The position numbers and the translations under genes were made by a program. Below, piece by piece: positions 1 to 6,829 of a stretch of DNA of 15,320 nt (position 1 is its first letter; each line of letters opens with the position of its first letter). Source of the stretch: JAJFFW01 sp039187035 (GTDB lineage Bacteria; Pseudomonadota; Alphaproteobacteria; Caulobacterales; Parvularculaceae); contig JBCCZS010000061.1 of the NCBI GenBank assembly GCA_039187035.1, positions 1 to 15,320 of the forward strand, written 5' to 3'. The notes under the pieces are model-generated. The model saw nothing but the letters and a program-made list of their open reading frames with translations, was not told the DNA's origin and made no database searches.

Positions 1-53
1 CTCCGCGGCCGCCGTTAGATCGGCCTTTGGTCGGGTTTCGATTGGATGGCATC

Positions 54-836
54 ATGGCGGTGCGCCACACACGCGCGCTTCGAAGAGCGGCGCTCGCCGC
101 GCTCGGCGAGGCGAGCCTCGGAGCATGCGGCACGCTCGATATGGGCGGTCGGTTCGCCGGCGGCCCGTCGGGCGAGCCGTTTGCGGTGGGATCCGCGTTT
201 GAAGGCCAACTGCCCAAACAAGAATCGCGCGCGCTCGGCAACGCGTTCGTCCGGGCGATGGAGCGCGGCGAGACCGGCGTATCCTACGCCTGGCGCGGCG
301 ACGCGGCGTCCGGCGAGGTGACGCCGGGCCCGCGCGGCGCCGGCAATTTGCGCGCCTCGCCGACGGCGCTTCTCGGCTTTCGCCCGGGGCTCTTTTTGTC
401 CCAGACGTTCGAGACCGATCTCGGGCCCTACGTCCTCACGCGCAACGCCAACGTCCGCTACGGCCCGTCGACCGAAACGGACGTTGCGGAAACCCTGCGT
501 TCGGGCGACGGCGTCGAGGTCGTCGGCAAAGTCGTCGACGAACCGTGGCTGCTCGTCGCGGTCGACGGCGAAATCCGCGGCTTTGTGTTTGACGAGTTGT
601 TGACGCCGCGTCCCGGAACGGACGCGACGCGCGACGGCGGTCCGACGCGCCGTCCGCATTTGTGCCGACCGTTCACGCAGCGGATGACGCTGTACGGCCG
701 CACGGACGAATGGTCGGGCCTTGCGTGCGACCGCGGGCGCGGATGGGTGATCGTTCGGGACGACGCCGACGCGGCCGGCGCAGCGGACGACCCGGACGCG
801 GCGCTCGAAGAGCAGCTGGAGCGCGAGCTGTTCTAG
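54..836 (+). CDS. Surface lipoprotein: 17-kDa-surface-antigen-like domain with SH3 domain
   Basis: The start is ATG 54, giving 260 aa. An earlier TTG at 27 is in frame but would put charged residues before the signal peptide. Residues 1-25 look like a lipoprotein signal ending in a lipobox (Leu-Gly-Ala-Cys25), so the protein is probably lipid-anchored in the outer membrane. Residues about 52-91 (ALGNAFVRAMERGE, then YAWRG and GEVTPGP) resemble the first half of the RT0821/Lpp0805 17-kDa surface antigen domain. Residues about 201-235 (HLCRPFTQRMTLYGR, then LACDRGRGWVIV) resemble its second half. Between them, about 122-184, lies a bacterial SH3 domain (NVRYGPSTETDVAETL, then a Trp and RGFVFDELL). 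A short acidic tail follows. The role is probably structural or peptidoglycan-binding; no enzyme motif is visible. It ends in TAG, 54 bp before the hydrolase gene. The SH3 call is firm. The split-antigen call rests on recalled family patterns. Confidence 0.75.
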   Translation: MAVRHTRALRRAALAALGEASLGACGTLDMGGRFAGGPSGEPFAVGSAFEGQLPKQESRALGNAFVRAMERGETGVSYAWRGDAASGEVTPGPRGAGNLRASPTALLGFRPGLFLSQTFETDLGPYVLTRNANVRYGPSTETDVAETLRSGDGVEVVGKVVDEPWLLVAVDGEIRGFVFDELLTPRPGTDATRDGGPTRRPHLCRPFTQRMTLYGRTDEWSGLACDRGRGWVIVRDDADAAGAADDPDAALEEQLERELF

Positions 837-874
837 ATCGCGCCTGCGCGATAGGCTCCGCGCCCGAGTTCGCC

Positions 875-883
875 GGGGAGGAG
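875..883 (+). promoter_or_regulatory. Shine-Dalgarno of the S33 hydrolase gene
   Basis: The purine run GGGGAGGAG sits 7 nt before ATG 891 and decides the start, which also begins a good signal peptide. Confidence 0.7.
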
Positions 884-890
884 ACCGACC

Positions 891-1943
891 ATGATCACCC
901 GTATCGCCCGCGCCGTCTTCTGCGTCTTTTGCGCGGTTTGCGCGCTCGCCGCCCCGGCGGCCGCCGCGCCGCCTGCGTCCTATTTCGATCAGGCGGGCCG
1001 CGACGACGTCTTGTCCGGCGGCGTGAAGATGATCCCCATCGAGACCCCTAAGGGAACGTTCCGTGTCTGGACGAAACGCGTCGGCAACAACCCGACGATC
1101 AAGGTTCTCTTGCTGCACGGCGGCCCCGCCGCGACCCACGAAGTCTTCGAAGTGTTCGACAGCTTCCTGCCGGCCGAAGGGATCGAGTATTACTATTACG
1201 ACCAGCTCGGCAGTTATTACTCAGACCAACCCGACGACGACGATTTGTGGACGATCCCGCGGTTCGTCGAAGAAGTCGAACAGGTGCGCGTCGCGCTCGG
1301 TCTGGGTCCGGATAATTTCTTCATCCTCGGCAATTCCTGGGGCGGCATCCTCGGGATGGAATACGCGCTCAAATACGGCGAGAACCTGAAAGGCCTCGTC
1401 ATCTCCAACATGATGGCGAGCGCGCCGGCCTACGGTCAGTATGCGAACGAGGTTCTGGCCAAACGCTTCGACCCGGCGGCGCTTATGGAAATCCGCGCGC
1501 TAGAAGCCGCCGGCGACTTTGCGAACCCGCGCTATGAAGAGATCCTGATGCGCGAGCACTACGCCCGCCACGTCTTGCGCAGGCCGCCGGAAGACTGGCC
1601 GGAGCCCGTCCTGCGCAGCTTCAACCACCTAAACAAGCACGTTTACACGTTGATGCAGGGGCCGAGCGAATTCGGCATTGCCGGGCGGCTTGCGACGTGG
1701 GACCGCACCGCGGACCTTAAAACCATCGCCGTCCCGACCCTCGTCACGGTCGCGCAGTGGGATACGATGGATCCGGAGCATATGCGTTGGATGGTCGGCG
1801 AGCTCCCAAACGCCCGCGCGCTCGACCTGCCGGACGGCAGCCATTTGTCCATGTATGACGACGCGACCCGCTATTTTGAGGGCGTCGTACGCTTCTTGCG
1901 AGACGTCGACGCGGGAACGTTTGAAGGCGACGACGCGCCTTAG
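891..1943 (+). CDS. Secreted alpha/beta hydrolase, proline iminopeptidase-like (peptidase S33)
   Basis: 350 aa. The ATG at 891 follows a strong GGGGAGGAG at 875-883 with a 7-nt spacer. Residues 1-26 form a Sec signal peptide (Arg, hydrophobic core, Ala-rich cleavage region), so the mature enzyme should be periplasmic or exported. The family is shown by LLLHGGP at 73-79 (oxyanion region), the nucleophile elbow GNSWGG with Ser149, a WDTMDP acid segment at 290-295 (Asp291 or Asp294), and catalytic His318 in DGSHLS. Proline iminopeptidases remove N-terminal proline from peptides; related S33 members act on other amides and esters, so the substrate is uncertain. The usual HGGPG reads HGGPA here. 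The DUF454 gene begins 12 bp after its TAG stop, suggesting co-transcription with both neighbours. Confidence 0.85.
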   Translation: MITRIARAVFCVFCAVCALAAPAAAAPPASYFDQAGRDDVLSGGVKMIPIETPKGTFRVWTKRVGNNPTIKVLLLHGGPAATHEVFEVFDSFLPAEGIEYYYYDQLGSYYSDQPDDDDLWTIPRFVEEVEQVRVALGLGPDNFFILGNSWGGILGMEYALKYGENLKGLVISNMMASAPAYGQYANEVLAKRFDPAALMEIRALEAAGDFANPRYEEILMREHYARHVLRRPPEDWPEPVLRSFNHLNKHVYTLMQGPSEFGIAGRLATWDRTADLKTIAVPTLVTVAQWDTMDPEHMRWMVGELPNARALDLPDGSHLSMYDDATRYFEGVVRFLRDVDAGTFEGDDAP

Positions 1944-1955
1944 GCGATCGCGGCG

Positions 1956-2357
1956 ATGAACGGCCCGCCGCCTCCTTCGCCCGGCAAGGCCCGCCGCGCG
2001 GCTTGGTTCGTCGTCGGCGTTGTTTCGCTAGCGCTCGGCGCGGTCGGCGCGGCGCTGCCCCTGGCGCCGACGACGCCGTTTTTATTGGCGGCCGCCGTTG
2101 CGTTTTCGCGGTCCTCCGACCGGTGGCACGCATGGCTGGTCAACCACAGGGTCTTCGGTCCGCCGATCGCCGATTGGCGCGCACACGGGGCGATCGCCCG
2201 ACGCGCGAAGGCCGTCGGCGTTGCGTCCATGGCGGGGGCGTTCGCGCTCTCGGTCTTTCTCGGGGCCGGACGGGGCGTCCTCATCGTCCAGGCGGCAGTC
2301 CTCTGCGGCGCGGCGGCGTTCGTTCTGTCGCGGCCGGCCCCGCCGCCCCGACCTTAG
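1956..2357 (+). CDS. DUF454 (YbaN-family) small inner-membrane protein
   Basis: 133 aa from ATG 1956. The family signature is clear: a first membrane segment at about 16-34, then LPLAPTTPFLL at 34-44, AFSRSSDRWHAWLVNH at 49-64, VFGPPIADWRAHGAI at 66-80 and RRAK at 82-85. Two more hydrophobic segments follow at about 86-104 and 107-125. This matches DUF454/YbaN proteins, whose function is unknown; they are small inner-membrane proteins. The gene begins 12 bp after the hydrolase stop with only a weak ribosome site, so it is probably translated from the same message. Its TAG stop is the first part of the left arm of the terminator that ends this transcription unit. Confidence 0.87.
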   Translation: MNGPPPPSPGKARRAAWFVVGVVSLALGAVGAALPLAPTTPFLLAAAVAFSRSSDRWHAWLVNHRVFGPPIADWRAHGAIARRAKAVGVASMAGAFALSVFLGAGRGVLIVQAAVLCGAAAFVLSRPAPPPRP

Positions 2358-2408
2358 AGCGTCGGAGCACTGTATTGACCCATTCCACCGCTCTAGATTT
2401 TTTGTTTT
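2355..2408 (+). terminator. Intrinsic terminator after DUF454 gene
   Basis: Arms TAGAGCG (2355-2361) and CGCTCTA (2389-2395) pair perfectly. An inner GGA/TCC stem (2364-2366 with 2384-2386) lengthens the hairpin across a two-base internal loop. Six T at 2398-2403 and four more at 2405-2408 follow directly. The hairpin starts inside the stop codon of the DUF454 gene. This is the best terminator in the window and closes the 54-2357 unit. Confidence 0.75.
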
Positions 2409-2539
2409 GAGCGCCTGAGCCGGTCTTTACCCGATCCGCTGTGGTTATCCGGCGCGCTCGCCGAACCGGATGGGCCGCCGATGATCGCGCCGAACCGCCC
2501 GACGCCGTCTCTGCCGTCAAGCCGCCGCGAGGCTCGGCC

Positions 2540-3199
2540 GTGACGGGCGTCCTAATCGCCATGGCCGCGTTTGTTTTCAGCCATGTCGCGATTGCGCGCA
2601 CGACGCTCAAGCCGGCGATCGTCGCGCGCATCGGCGCACGCGGCTACCTCGCTATCTACTCCGTCGTCTCGATTGCGCTGCTCTCTTGGGTGATCATCTC
2701 CCTACGGAGCGCTGAGCGGGCGGTCTTATGGTCGCCGCCGCTATGGAGCCATGCGTTCGCCGCCTTGGCGACGGCTGCCGCCTTCGTGCTGATCGGCGTC
2801 GGCGTCGCTGCGCCGAACCCGCTGTCGGTCAGCATCCGCCAAAGCGGCTTCGACCCCGACCGGCCGGGCGCGGTCGGTTTCGTCCGCCATCCGCTCATTT
2901 GGGGCCTCGCGTTATGGGGCCTTGCGCATACGCCGGCGAACGGCGACTGGCCGAGCCTCGTCCTGTTCGCCGGCTCTGCGGCGTTCGGGGCGATCGGCGC
3001 TCCGCTCGTCGAGCGCCGCCGCCGGCGCGCCCTCGGCGAGGCGGCTTGGCGTCGGATGACGGCGGGTCGCGGCGCGTTGGATCAAAACGCGCTCCTCGGC
3101 GCCGGCGCCGGGCTCGTCCTCTGGGCCGCGTTTCTCCTCGCCCATCCGTTGCTCTTCGGCGTCGATCCGCTCGCCGTCTTACGCGCCGGCGCTTTGTAA
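2540..3199 (+). CDS. NnrU-family integral membrane protein
   Basis: I chose GTG 2540 (219 aa). It follows GCGAGG with suitable spacing and starts right before the first membrane segment. The open frame extends upstream to about 2441, but that part is Arg/Pro-rich and not membrane-like. Visible are FVFSHVAIAR at 11-20, RGYLAIYSVVSIALLSWVI at 34-52, hydrophobic segments near 72-90, 120-130, 138-155 and 186-203, and the loop FVRHPLIWGLALWGLAH at 114-130. These match NnrU family proteins (PF07298), named from nitric-oxide-metabolism loci but widespread in alphaproteobacteria without them. The RHP motif recalls isoprenylcysteine-methyltransferase-type membrane proteins. No denitrification gene is in the window, so the name should not be read as a function. 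It lies downstream of a terminator and needs its own promoter, which I cannot place firmly. Confidence 0.82.
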   Translation: MTGVLIAMAAFVFSHVAIARTTLKPAIVARIGARGYLAIYSVVSIALLSWVIISLRSAERAVLWSPPLWSHAFAALATAAAFVLIGVGVAAPNPLSVSIRQSGFDPDRPGAVGFVRHPLIWGLALWGLAHTPANGDWPSLVLFAGSAAFGAIGAPLVERRRRRALGEAAWRRMTAGRGALDQNALLGAGAGLVLWAAFLLAHPLLFGVDPLAVLRAGAL

Positions 3200-3206
3200 G
3201 CGCCGG
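3186..3206. terminator. Hairpin between convergent NnrU and PBP genes
   Basis: Arms CCGGCGCTT (3186-3194) and AAGCGCCGG (3198-3206) pair perfectly around a 3-nt loop. The TAA stop of the NnrU gene (3197-3199) lies within it. The PBP gene ends on the other strand at 3218. The position between convergent genes suggests a two-way transcription stop, but neither strand has the T-run of a classical intrinsic terminator. Confidence 0.45.
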
Positions 3207-3217
3207 TCGGCTACGCC

Positions 3218-5632
3218 TCATCGATAGGCTTGGCGCCCGTCGCGGCGCACGCGGGCGAGGCCTTGCGCGACGTCCCCATAATACCGGGCGAGCGCGGCGT
3301 CGTTCGAGCGGACCGCGGCTGGCCGGGCCCCGGGGATCGCGCGGCGCGGCAGATCGCCGTGCGCGGCCAACATAAAGTCGCGCCAGATTTCGGCCGGCAG
3401 TTTGCCGCCGGAGATCTCGTCCATCGGCCGGTAGGCGTCGTTGCCGACCCAAACGCCGGCGACGACGTCGCGCGTATAGCCGATGAACCACGCGTCGCGC
3501 CAATCGTTCGTGGTGCCCGTTTTGCCGACGGCGGTCCGCCGCCCGAGACGCGCGCGCCTGCCCGTTCCGCGGTCGACGACCTGGTAGAGGAGATGGTTCA
3601 TATTGCGCACGACGGACCGTTTCAGAACGCGTTCTTCCGTCGGCCGGGGCCGTTCATAGAGAACCGCGCCGAGGCCGTCCGTGATCCGGGTCACCGCGTA
3701 GGCGGGCGTCTTCAATCCGCCGTTTGCGAGCGGCAAGTAGGCGCCGGTCAAATCCTCCAAGGTGAGGTTCGTCGCGCCGCCGAGCGCGATCGACGCATGC
3801 GCCGGCACGTCGCCTTTGACGCCGAGGCGTTTGGCGACCTCGGCGACCTTGGCGCGCCCGACCCGTTCGGAAAGCCGCACCGCGATCGAGTTCACCGACA
3901 GCGCCATCGCCTCGGTCAGCCGCATCGACCCGAGATAGCGGTTCTTGTAATTCGTGGGCGTCCAATCGCCGATAGTGATCGGCTTGTCGACATAGCGCGC
4001 GGACGGCGACACGCCGGCCTCAAGCGCGGCGACGTATACGAACGGTTTGAACGCCGAGCCGGGCTGGCGTTTGGCTTGCGTCGCCCGGTTGAATTGGCTC
4101 TCCACGTAAGACTGCCCGCCGACCATCGCGCGCAAGGCGCCGTCCGGCGCGTAGGCGACGAGCGCGGCTTCCTCCGCGCCGGCGAGCTTGGCGTTGTAGT
4201 CGAGCGCGGTTTTAACCGCGGCCTCGGCGGCGCTTTGCATCTCCATGTCGAGCGTCGTCTCGACGATGAGGTCGACGTCGCCATAGGCGGCCGCCTCGCC
4301 GGCCAGCGCGCGCGCCTGCGCGGCGACATAGTCGAAGAAATAGCCGAGCCCCGCGCCGACGGAATCTTCTTTCACCGCCGGCGGGTTCACCTTGGCTTCG
4401 TGGACCGCGAACGGCGTGACCGCTTTGATCTCCAGAAGGTTGTTGAGCACTTTTTTGGCGCGGTCGGCCGCGCCGTAGGGGTTTTGCGTCGGCGCAAGCG
4501 TCGAGGGCGCCTTCGGCAGGCCGGCGAGCAGCGCCGCCTCGCTCAACGTCACGTCCCGCGCGGATTTGCCGAAATAGGTCCGCGCCGCGGCCTCGACGCC
4601 GTAAGAACCCGCGCCGAGGTAAATCCGGTTCAAATAGAGCGAGAGGATTTCGTCTTTGGACAGATGGCCTTCGAGCCACAAGGCGGTGAGCGCTTCGCGG
4701 ATCTTGCGATCGTATGTCTGCTCGCGCGACAGGAATAGGTTGCGGGCGAGCTGCTGGGTGATCGTCGAGCCGCCCTCCACCACCTCGCCGGAGCGATAAT
4801 TTCGCCAGGCCGCGCGCATCGTGCCTTTAACGTCGACGCCCCAATGGTTGTAAAAGCGCCGGTCTTCGGTCGCGAGAAACGCTTTGACGAGATAGTCCGG
4901 CAACTGATCGACTTCGACGGCCTCGCCGTAACGCGCGCCGCGGGTCGCGACCGTGTCGCCTTTGGCGTCTTTGACGACGACGGCGGCGAGGCGATTGACG
5001 CCCCACAAATCAGCGCCGATCGGATCGCGCGGCGCGTAATGCAAAAACGCGGCGGCGAGAACGCCGCACAGCGCGACGCTGCCGAGCGCGAAGGCGTGGC
5101 CGACGGCCTGGGCCGGACCCAAGCGCGCCCGGCGCGAGGCGGGGCGCCCGGCGACCGCCGCATTCACCGCCGCATCGGCCGCTTCAGCCGGCGTTTTCGG
5201 CCGAGGGGCGGCCGCCGTCTTCTTTTTGGGGCGCAACGACTTTGACCTCGTTCGCGACGTCAACCGCGCCGCTTTGTCTTTCAGGGCGCGCGCGCCGTCG
5301 CCGAGCCGTGCGGCGATTGCGGGCTTGGCGGCCTCGCCCGCGGGCGGGGGGGCCTTGACGCTCGGCGGCGGGGCCGCCGCGTCGGACGCCTTTTTGGTTG
5401 TCGGCGGCGCGGCTTTTGTCGGCGCGCCGTCGGGCGACGACACGACCGGCGGGACCGCATCAGGGGCGACGTGCGGCGGCGCGACGATCGGCGGCGGGTC
5501 CGCTTTCGCCGAATCGGCGGACGTGGCCGTCTTTGCGTCCGGCTTGGCGGGCTTGGACGCATCGGCCGGCCGCGGCGCGGCGTTTTCGCCGTCGCTCGGC
5601 GCGTCGCCGCCCGGTTTTTCCTCGTCGCTCAT
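3218..5632 (-). CDS. Class A penicillin-binding protein (PBP1A-type transglycosylase/transpeptidase)
   Basis: ATG 5632 gives 804 aa; a TTG at 5677 would add 15 unlikely residues. Residues 1-175 are a Pro/Ala/Lys-rich, probably cytoplasmic tail, followed by one membrane segment at about 181-200. The GT51 glycosyltransferase domain shows catalytic Glu256 in ATEDRRFYNHWGVD, GGSTITQQLARNLFL at about 288-302, and LSLYLNRIYLGAGSYGVEAAARTYFG at about 330-355. The transpeptidase shows SAFK with nucleophile Ser526, SVN at 579-581 and KTGT at 704-707. It polymerises lipid II and cross-links peptidoglycan at the outer face of the inner membrane. The linker between the two catalytic domains seems too short for the OB-like insert of classical PBP1A, so I give no symbol. 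It converges on the NnrU gene and diverges from the UPF0260 gene. Confidence 0.93.
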   Translation of the reverse strand: MSDEEKPGGDAPSDGENAAPRPADASKPAKPDAKTATSADSAKADPPPIVAPPHVAPDAVPPVVSSPDGAPTKAAPPTTKKASDAAAPPPSVKAPPPAGEAAKPAIAARLGDGARALKDKAARLTSRTRSKSLRPKKKTAAAPRPKTPAEAADAAVNAAVAGRPASRRARLGPAQAVGHAFALGSVALCGVLAAAFLHYAPRDPIGADLWGVNRLAAVVVKDAKGDTVATRGARYGEAVEVDQLPDYLVKAFLATEDRRFYNHWGVDVKGTMRAAWRNYRSGEVVEGGSTITQQLARNLFLSREQTYDRKIREALTALWLEGHLSKDEILSLYLNRIYLGAGSYGVEAAARTYFGKSARDVTLSEAALLAGLPKAPSTLAPTQNPYGAADRAKKVLNNLLEIKAVTPFAVHEAKVNPPAVKEDSVGAGLGYFFDYVAAQARALAGEAAAYGDVDLIVETTLDMEMQSAAEAAVKTALDYNAKLAGAEEAALVAYAPDGALRAMVGGQSYVESQFNRATQAKRQPGSAFKPFVYVAALEAGVSPSARYVDKPITIGDWTPTNYKNRYLGSMRLTEAMALSVNSIAVRLSERVGRAKVAEVAKRLGVKGDVPAHASIALGGATNLTLEDLTGAYLPLANGGLKTPAYAVTRITDGLGAVLYERPRPTEERVLKRSVVRNMNHLLYQVVDRGTGRRARLGRRTAVGKTGTTNDWRDAWFIGYTRDVVAGVWVGNDAYRPMDEISGGKLPAEIWRDFMLAAHGDLPRRAIPGARPAAVRSNDAALARYYGDVAQGLARVRRDGRQAYR

Positions 5633-5722
5633 GGTCGCCGCCGCCTTACACCCCACAACCGCCGCCGCTTGCGACAAGCCGCGGCATGACGCCTATGGTT
5701 CTTGCGATATCATGGCGGCTGC
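5633..5722. promoter_or_regulatory. Divergent intergenic region, PBP and UPF0260 genes
   Basis: These 90 bp must hold promoters for both divergent genes unless transcription enters from further away. On the + strand TTGCGA (5669-5674) and TATGGT (5694-5699) are a possible -35/-10 pair with an over-long 19-nt spacer. I see no convincing minus-strand pair. Confidence 0.25.
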
Positions 5723-6217
5723 ATGGCGGGAAATGGCAAAAATCCGGAAAACGAGGCCGCTCGCGGAACCGACGCGGGCGCCGCTCGGCCGTTTTGGGAG
5801 CGCAAACGTCTCTCGGAGATGTCGCCCGAGGAGTGGGAGTCGTTGTGCGACGGATGCGGACGGTGTTGCCTCGTCCTCCTCGCGGACGAGACGACCGACG
5901 AGGTTTGGGAGACCGACGTTGCTTGCGCGCTCTACGACGCCGAACGCCGGCGGTGCACCGATTACGCGAACCGCAGCGTCCGGGCGCCCGATTGCGTGCG
6001 CTTGACGCCGGAGAACGCGGGCGCCTTGGCATGGATGCCGGAGACGTGCGCGTACCGACGGCTCGCGCGCGGCCAGTCGCTCCCCGAATGGCATCCGCTG
6101 ATTACGGGCGACCCGACGACGGTCGCGCGCGCCGGCGCAGCCGCGTCGAAACGCGTCGTCAGCGAACGCGCCGTCGCGGACGACGATCTGGAAGACCGGA
6201 TCGTCCGGCGGCGGTAA
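5723..6217 (+). CDS. UPF0260 (YcgN-family) cysteine-cluster protein
   Basis: ATG 5723 gives 164 aa; an in-frame TTG at 5702 would add seven residues and is less likely. The core FWERKRLSEMSPEEWESLCD (24-43) leads into a tight cysteine cluster: Cys42, Cys45, Cys48 and Cys49 in CDGCGRCC. Then come Cys68 in TDVACALYD, Cys78 in RCTDYANR, Cys91 in PDCVRLTPE and Cys109 in ETCAYRRLARG, followed by PEWHPLITGDP at 121-131. This order matches the YcgN/UPF0260 family, whose cysteines suggest metal or iron-sulfur binding although its biochemical role is unknown. The Arg-rich C-terminus has no recognised domain. It is tail to tail with the membrane protein gene at 6228, with ten bases between the stops. 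Confidence 0.92.
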   Translation: MAGNGKNPENEAARGTDAGAARPFWERKRLSEMSPEEWESLCDGCGRCCLVLLADETTDEVWETDVACALYDAERRRCTDYANRSVRAPDCVRLTPENAGALAWMPETCAYRRLARGQSLPEWHPLITGDPTTVARAGAAASKRVVSERAVADDDLEDRIVRRR

Positions 6218-6233
6218 GGGCTGCGCGTTACCG
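6212..6233. terminator. Weak hairpin joining convergent stop codons
   Basis: CGGTAA (6212-6217) and TTACCG (6228-6233) form 6-bp arms. The left arm contains the TAA of the UPF0260 gene, and the right arm the TAA of the minus-strand membrane protein gene. There is no T-run, so a bidirectional terminator role is only possible; chance pairing between two TAA stops explains part of it. Confidence 0.25.
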
Positions 6234-6815
6234 GGCCGCGGGGGACGCCGCGATCCACCGCAGCGCCGGGCGCAAGGCGAAAACGCTCGGCACGGCCGCG
6301 ACGACGATCGTCAGGCCGGCGAGGACGCCGTAGCGTTGGGGCTCCGACAGGCCGGCCGGGACGTTCTCGTAGACGAGATTGCTGAGGCCGGGCCCGCCCA
6401 GAAGGATGACGCAGTTGCTCGCCGCGACGACTGCGATGATCCCCAGGCTGATTAACGACGCATAGAATAACTGCAATAAAGCCGTATACCGATTGTCGCG
6501 CGTCCAAAAGCGAATATAATTGAGTTTAAAAGCGCGGCGGACGAAGTGCGGGTCGACGTCGGCGACGATCGCGTTGGCGAACGCGGCGCCGGCGAGGAAA
6601 CATAGCGACAGGGCGATCGTGAAAGCGCTCTTCAGTTTCACGCCTTTGGCGCGATCGAACGCCGCCCCGCCGTCCTGTGCGAGCGCGGGGTTGATTTCCC
6701 GGCCGACGCCGGTCGACAGCGCAAGCTCGGTGGACCACAGATCAATATAGTTTACGAGCGTCCAGAGGACGACATAAGCCGCCGTCGTAAGAAGAACGCG
6801 CGGGGTTATCGCCAT
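6228..6815 (-). CDS. Uncharacterised four-segment membrane protein (possibly DUF5658-like)
   Basis: I chose ATG 6815 (195 aa), with GAGGGA about ten bases upstream. A GTG at 6833 is also in frame; it overlaps the pyrD stop as GTGA and gives 201 aa. Four hydrophobic segments lie at about 8-24, 63-84, 112-138 and 163-181. The first ends in NYIDLWSTELALSTGVGREINP, an Asp-x-x-(S/T)-Thr ... Glu-x-Asn-Pro pattern that recalls DUF5658-type small membrane proteins, but I do not recognise the family with confidence. A basic loop at about 93-110 (RRAFKLNY, RFWTRDNRY) is likely cytoplasmic. It is the last gene of the overlapping TPR/DUF952/pyrD operon. Some codons near 6465-6535 are more AT-rich than in the neighbours. 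The function is unknown. Confidence 0.7.
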   Translation of the reverse strand: MAITPRVLLTTAAYVVLWTLVNYIDLWSTELALSTGVGREINPALAQDGGAAFDRAKGVKLKSAFTIALSLCFLAGAAFANAIVADVDPHFVRRAFKLNYIRFWTRDNRYTALLQLFYASLISLGIIAVVAASNCVILLGGPGLSNLVYENVPAGLSEPQRYGVLAGLTIVVAAVPSVFALRPALRWIAASPAAR

Positions 6816-6829
6816 GGCCCCCGCGTCCC

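Noticed and set aside
15..1139. 374-codon minus-strand ORF opposite the lipoprotein and hydrolase genes
   Set aside because: The plus-strand frames carry a lipobox, SH3 motif and HGGP motif. The minus-strand product is low-complexity Arg/Ala-rich.
2441..2539. N-terminal extension of the NnrU-family protein
   Set aside because: These codons encode an Arg/Pro-rich stretch unlike the family, which begins with a membrane segment. GTG 2540 has better placement and a ribosome site.
2540..3199. Assigning a denitrification role from the NnrU name
   Set aside because: No nitrite or nitric oxide reductase gene is in the window, and NnrU-family proteins occur widely without them.
3230..4738. 502-codon plus-strand ORF inside the PBP gene
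   Set aside because: It lies wholly antisense to the transpeptidase and transglycosylase motifs, which are unambiguous. The product is Arg-rich and lacks recognisable domains.
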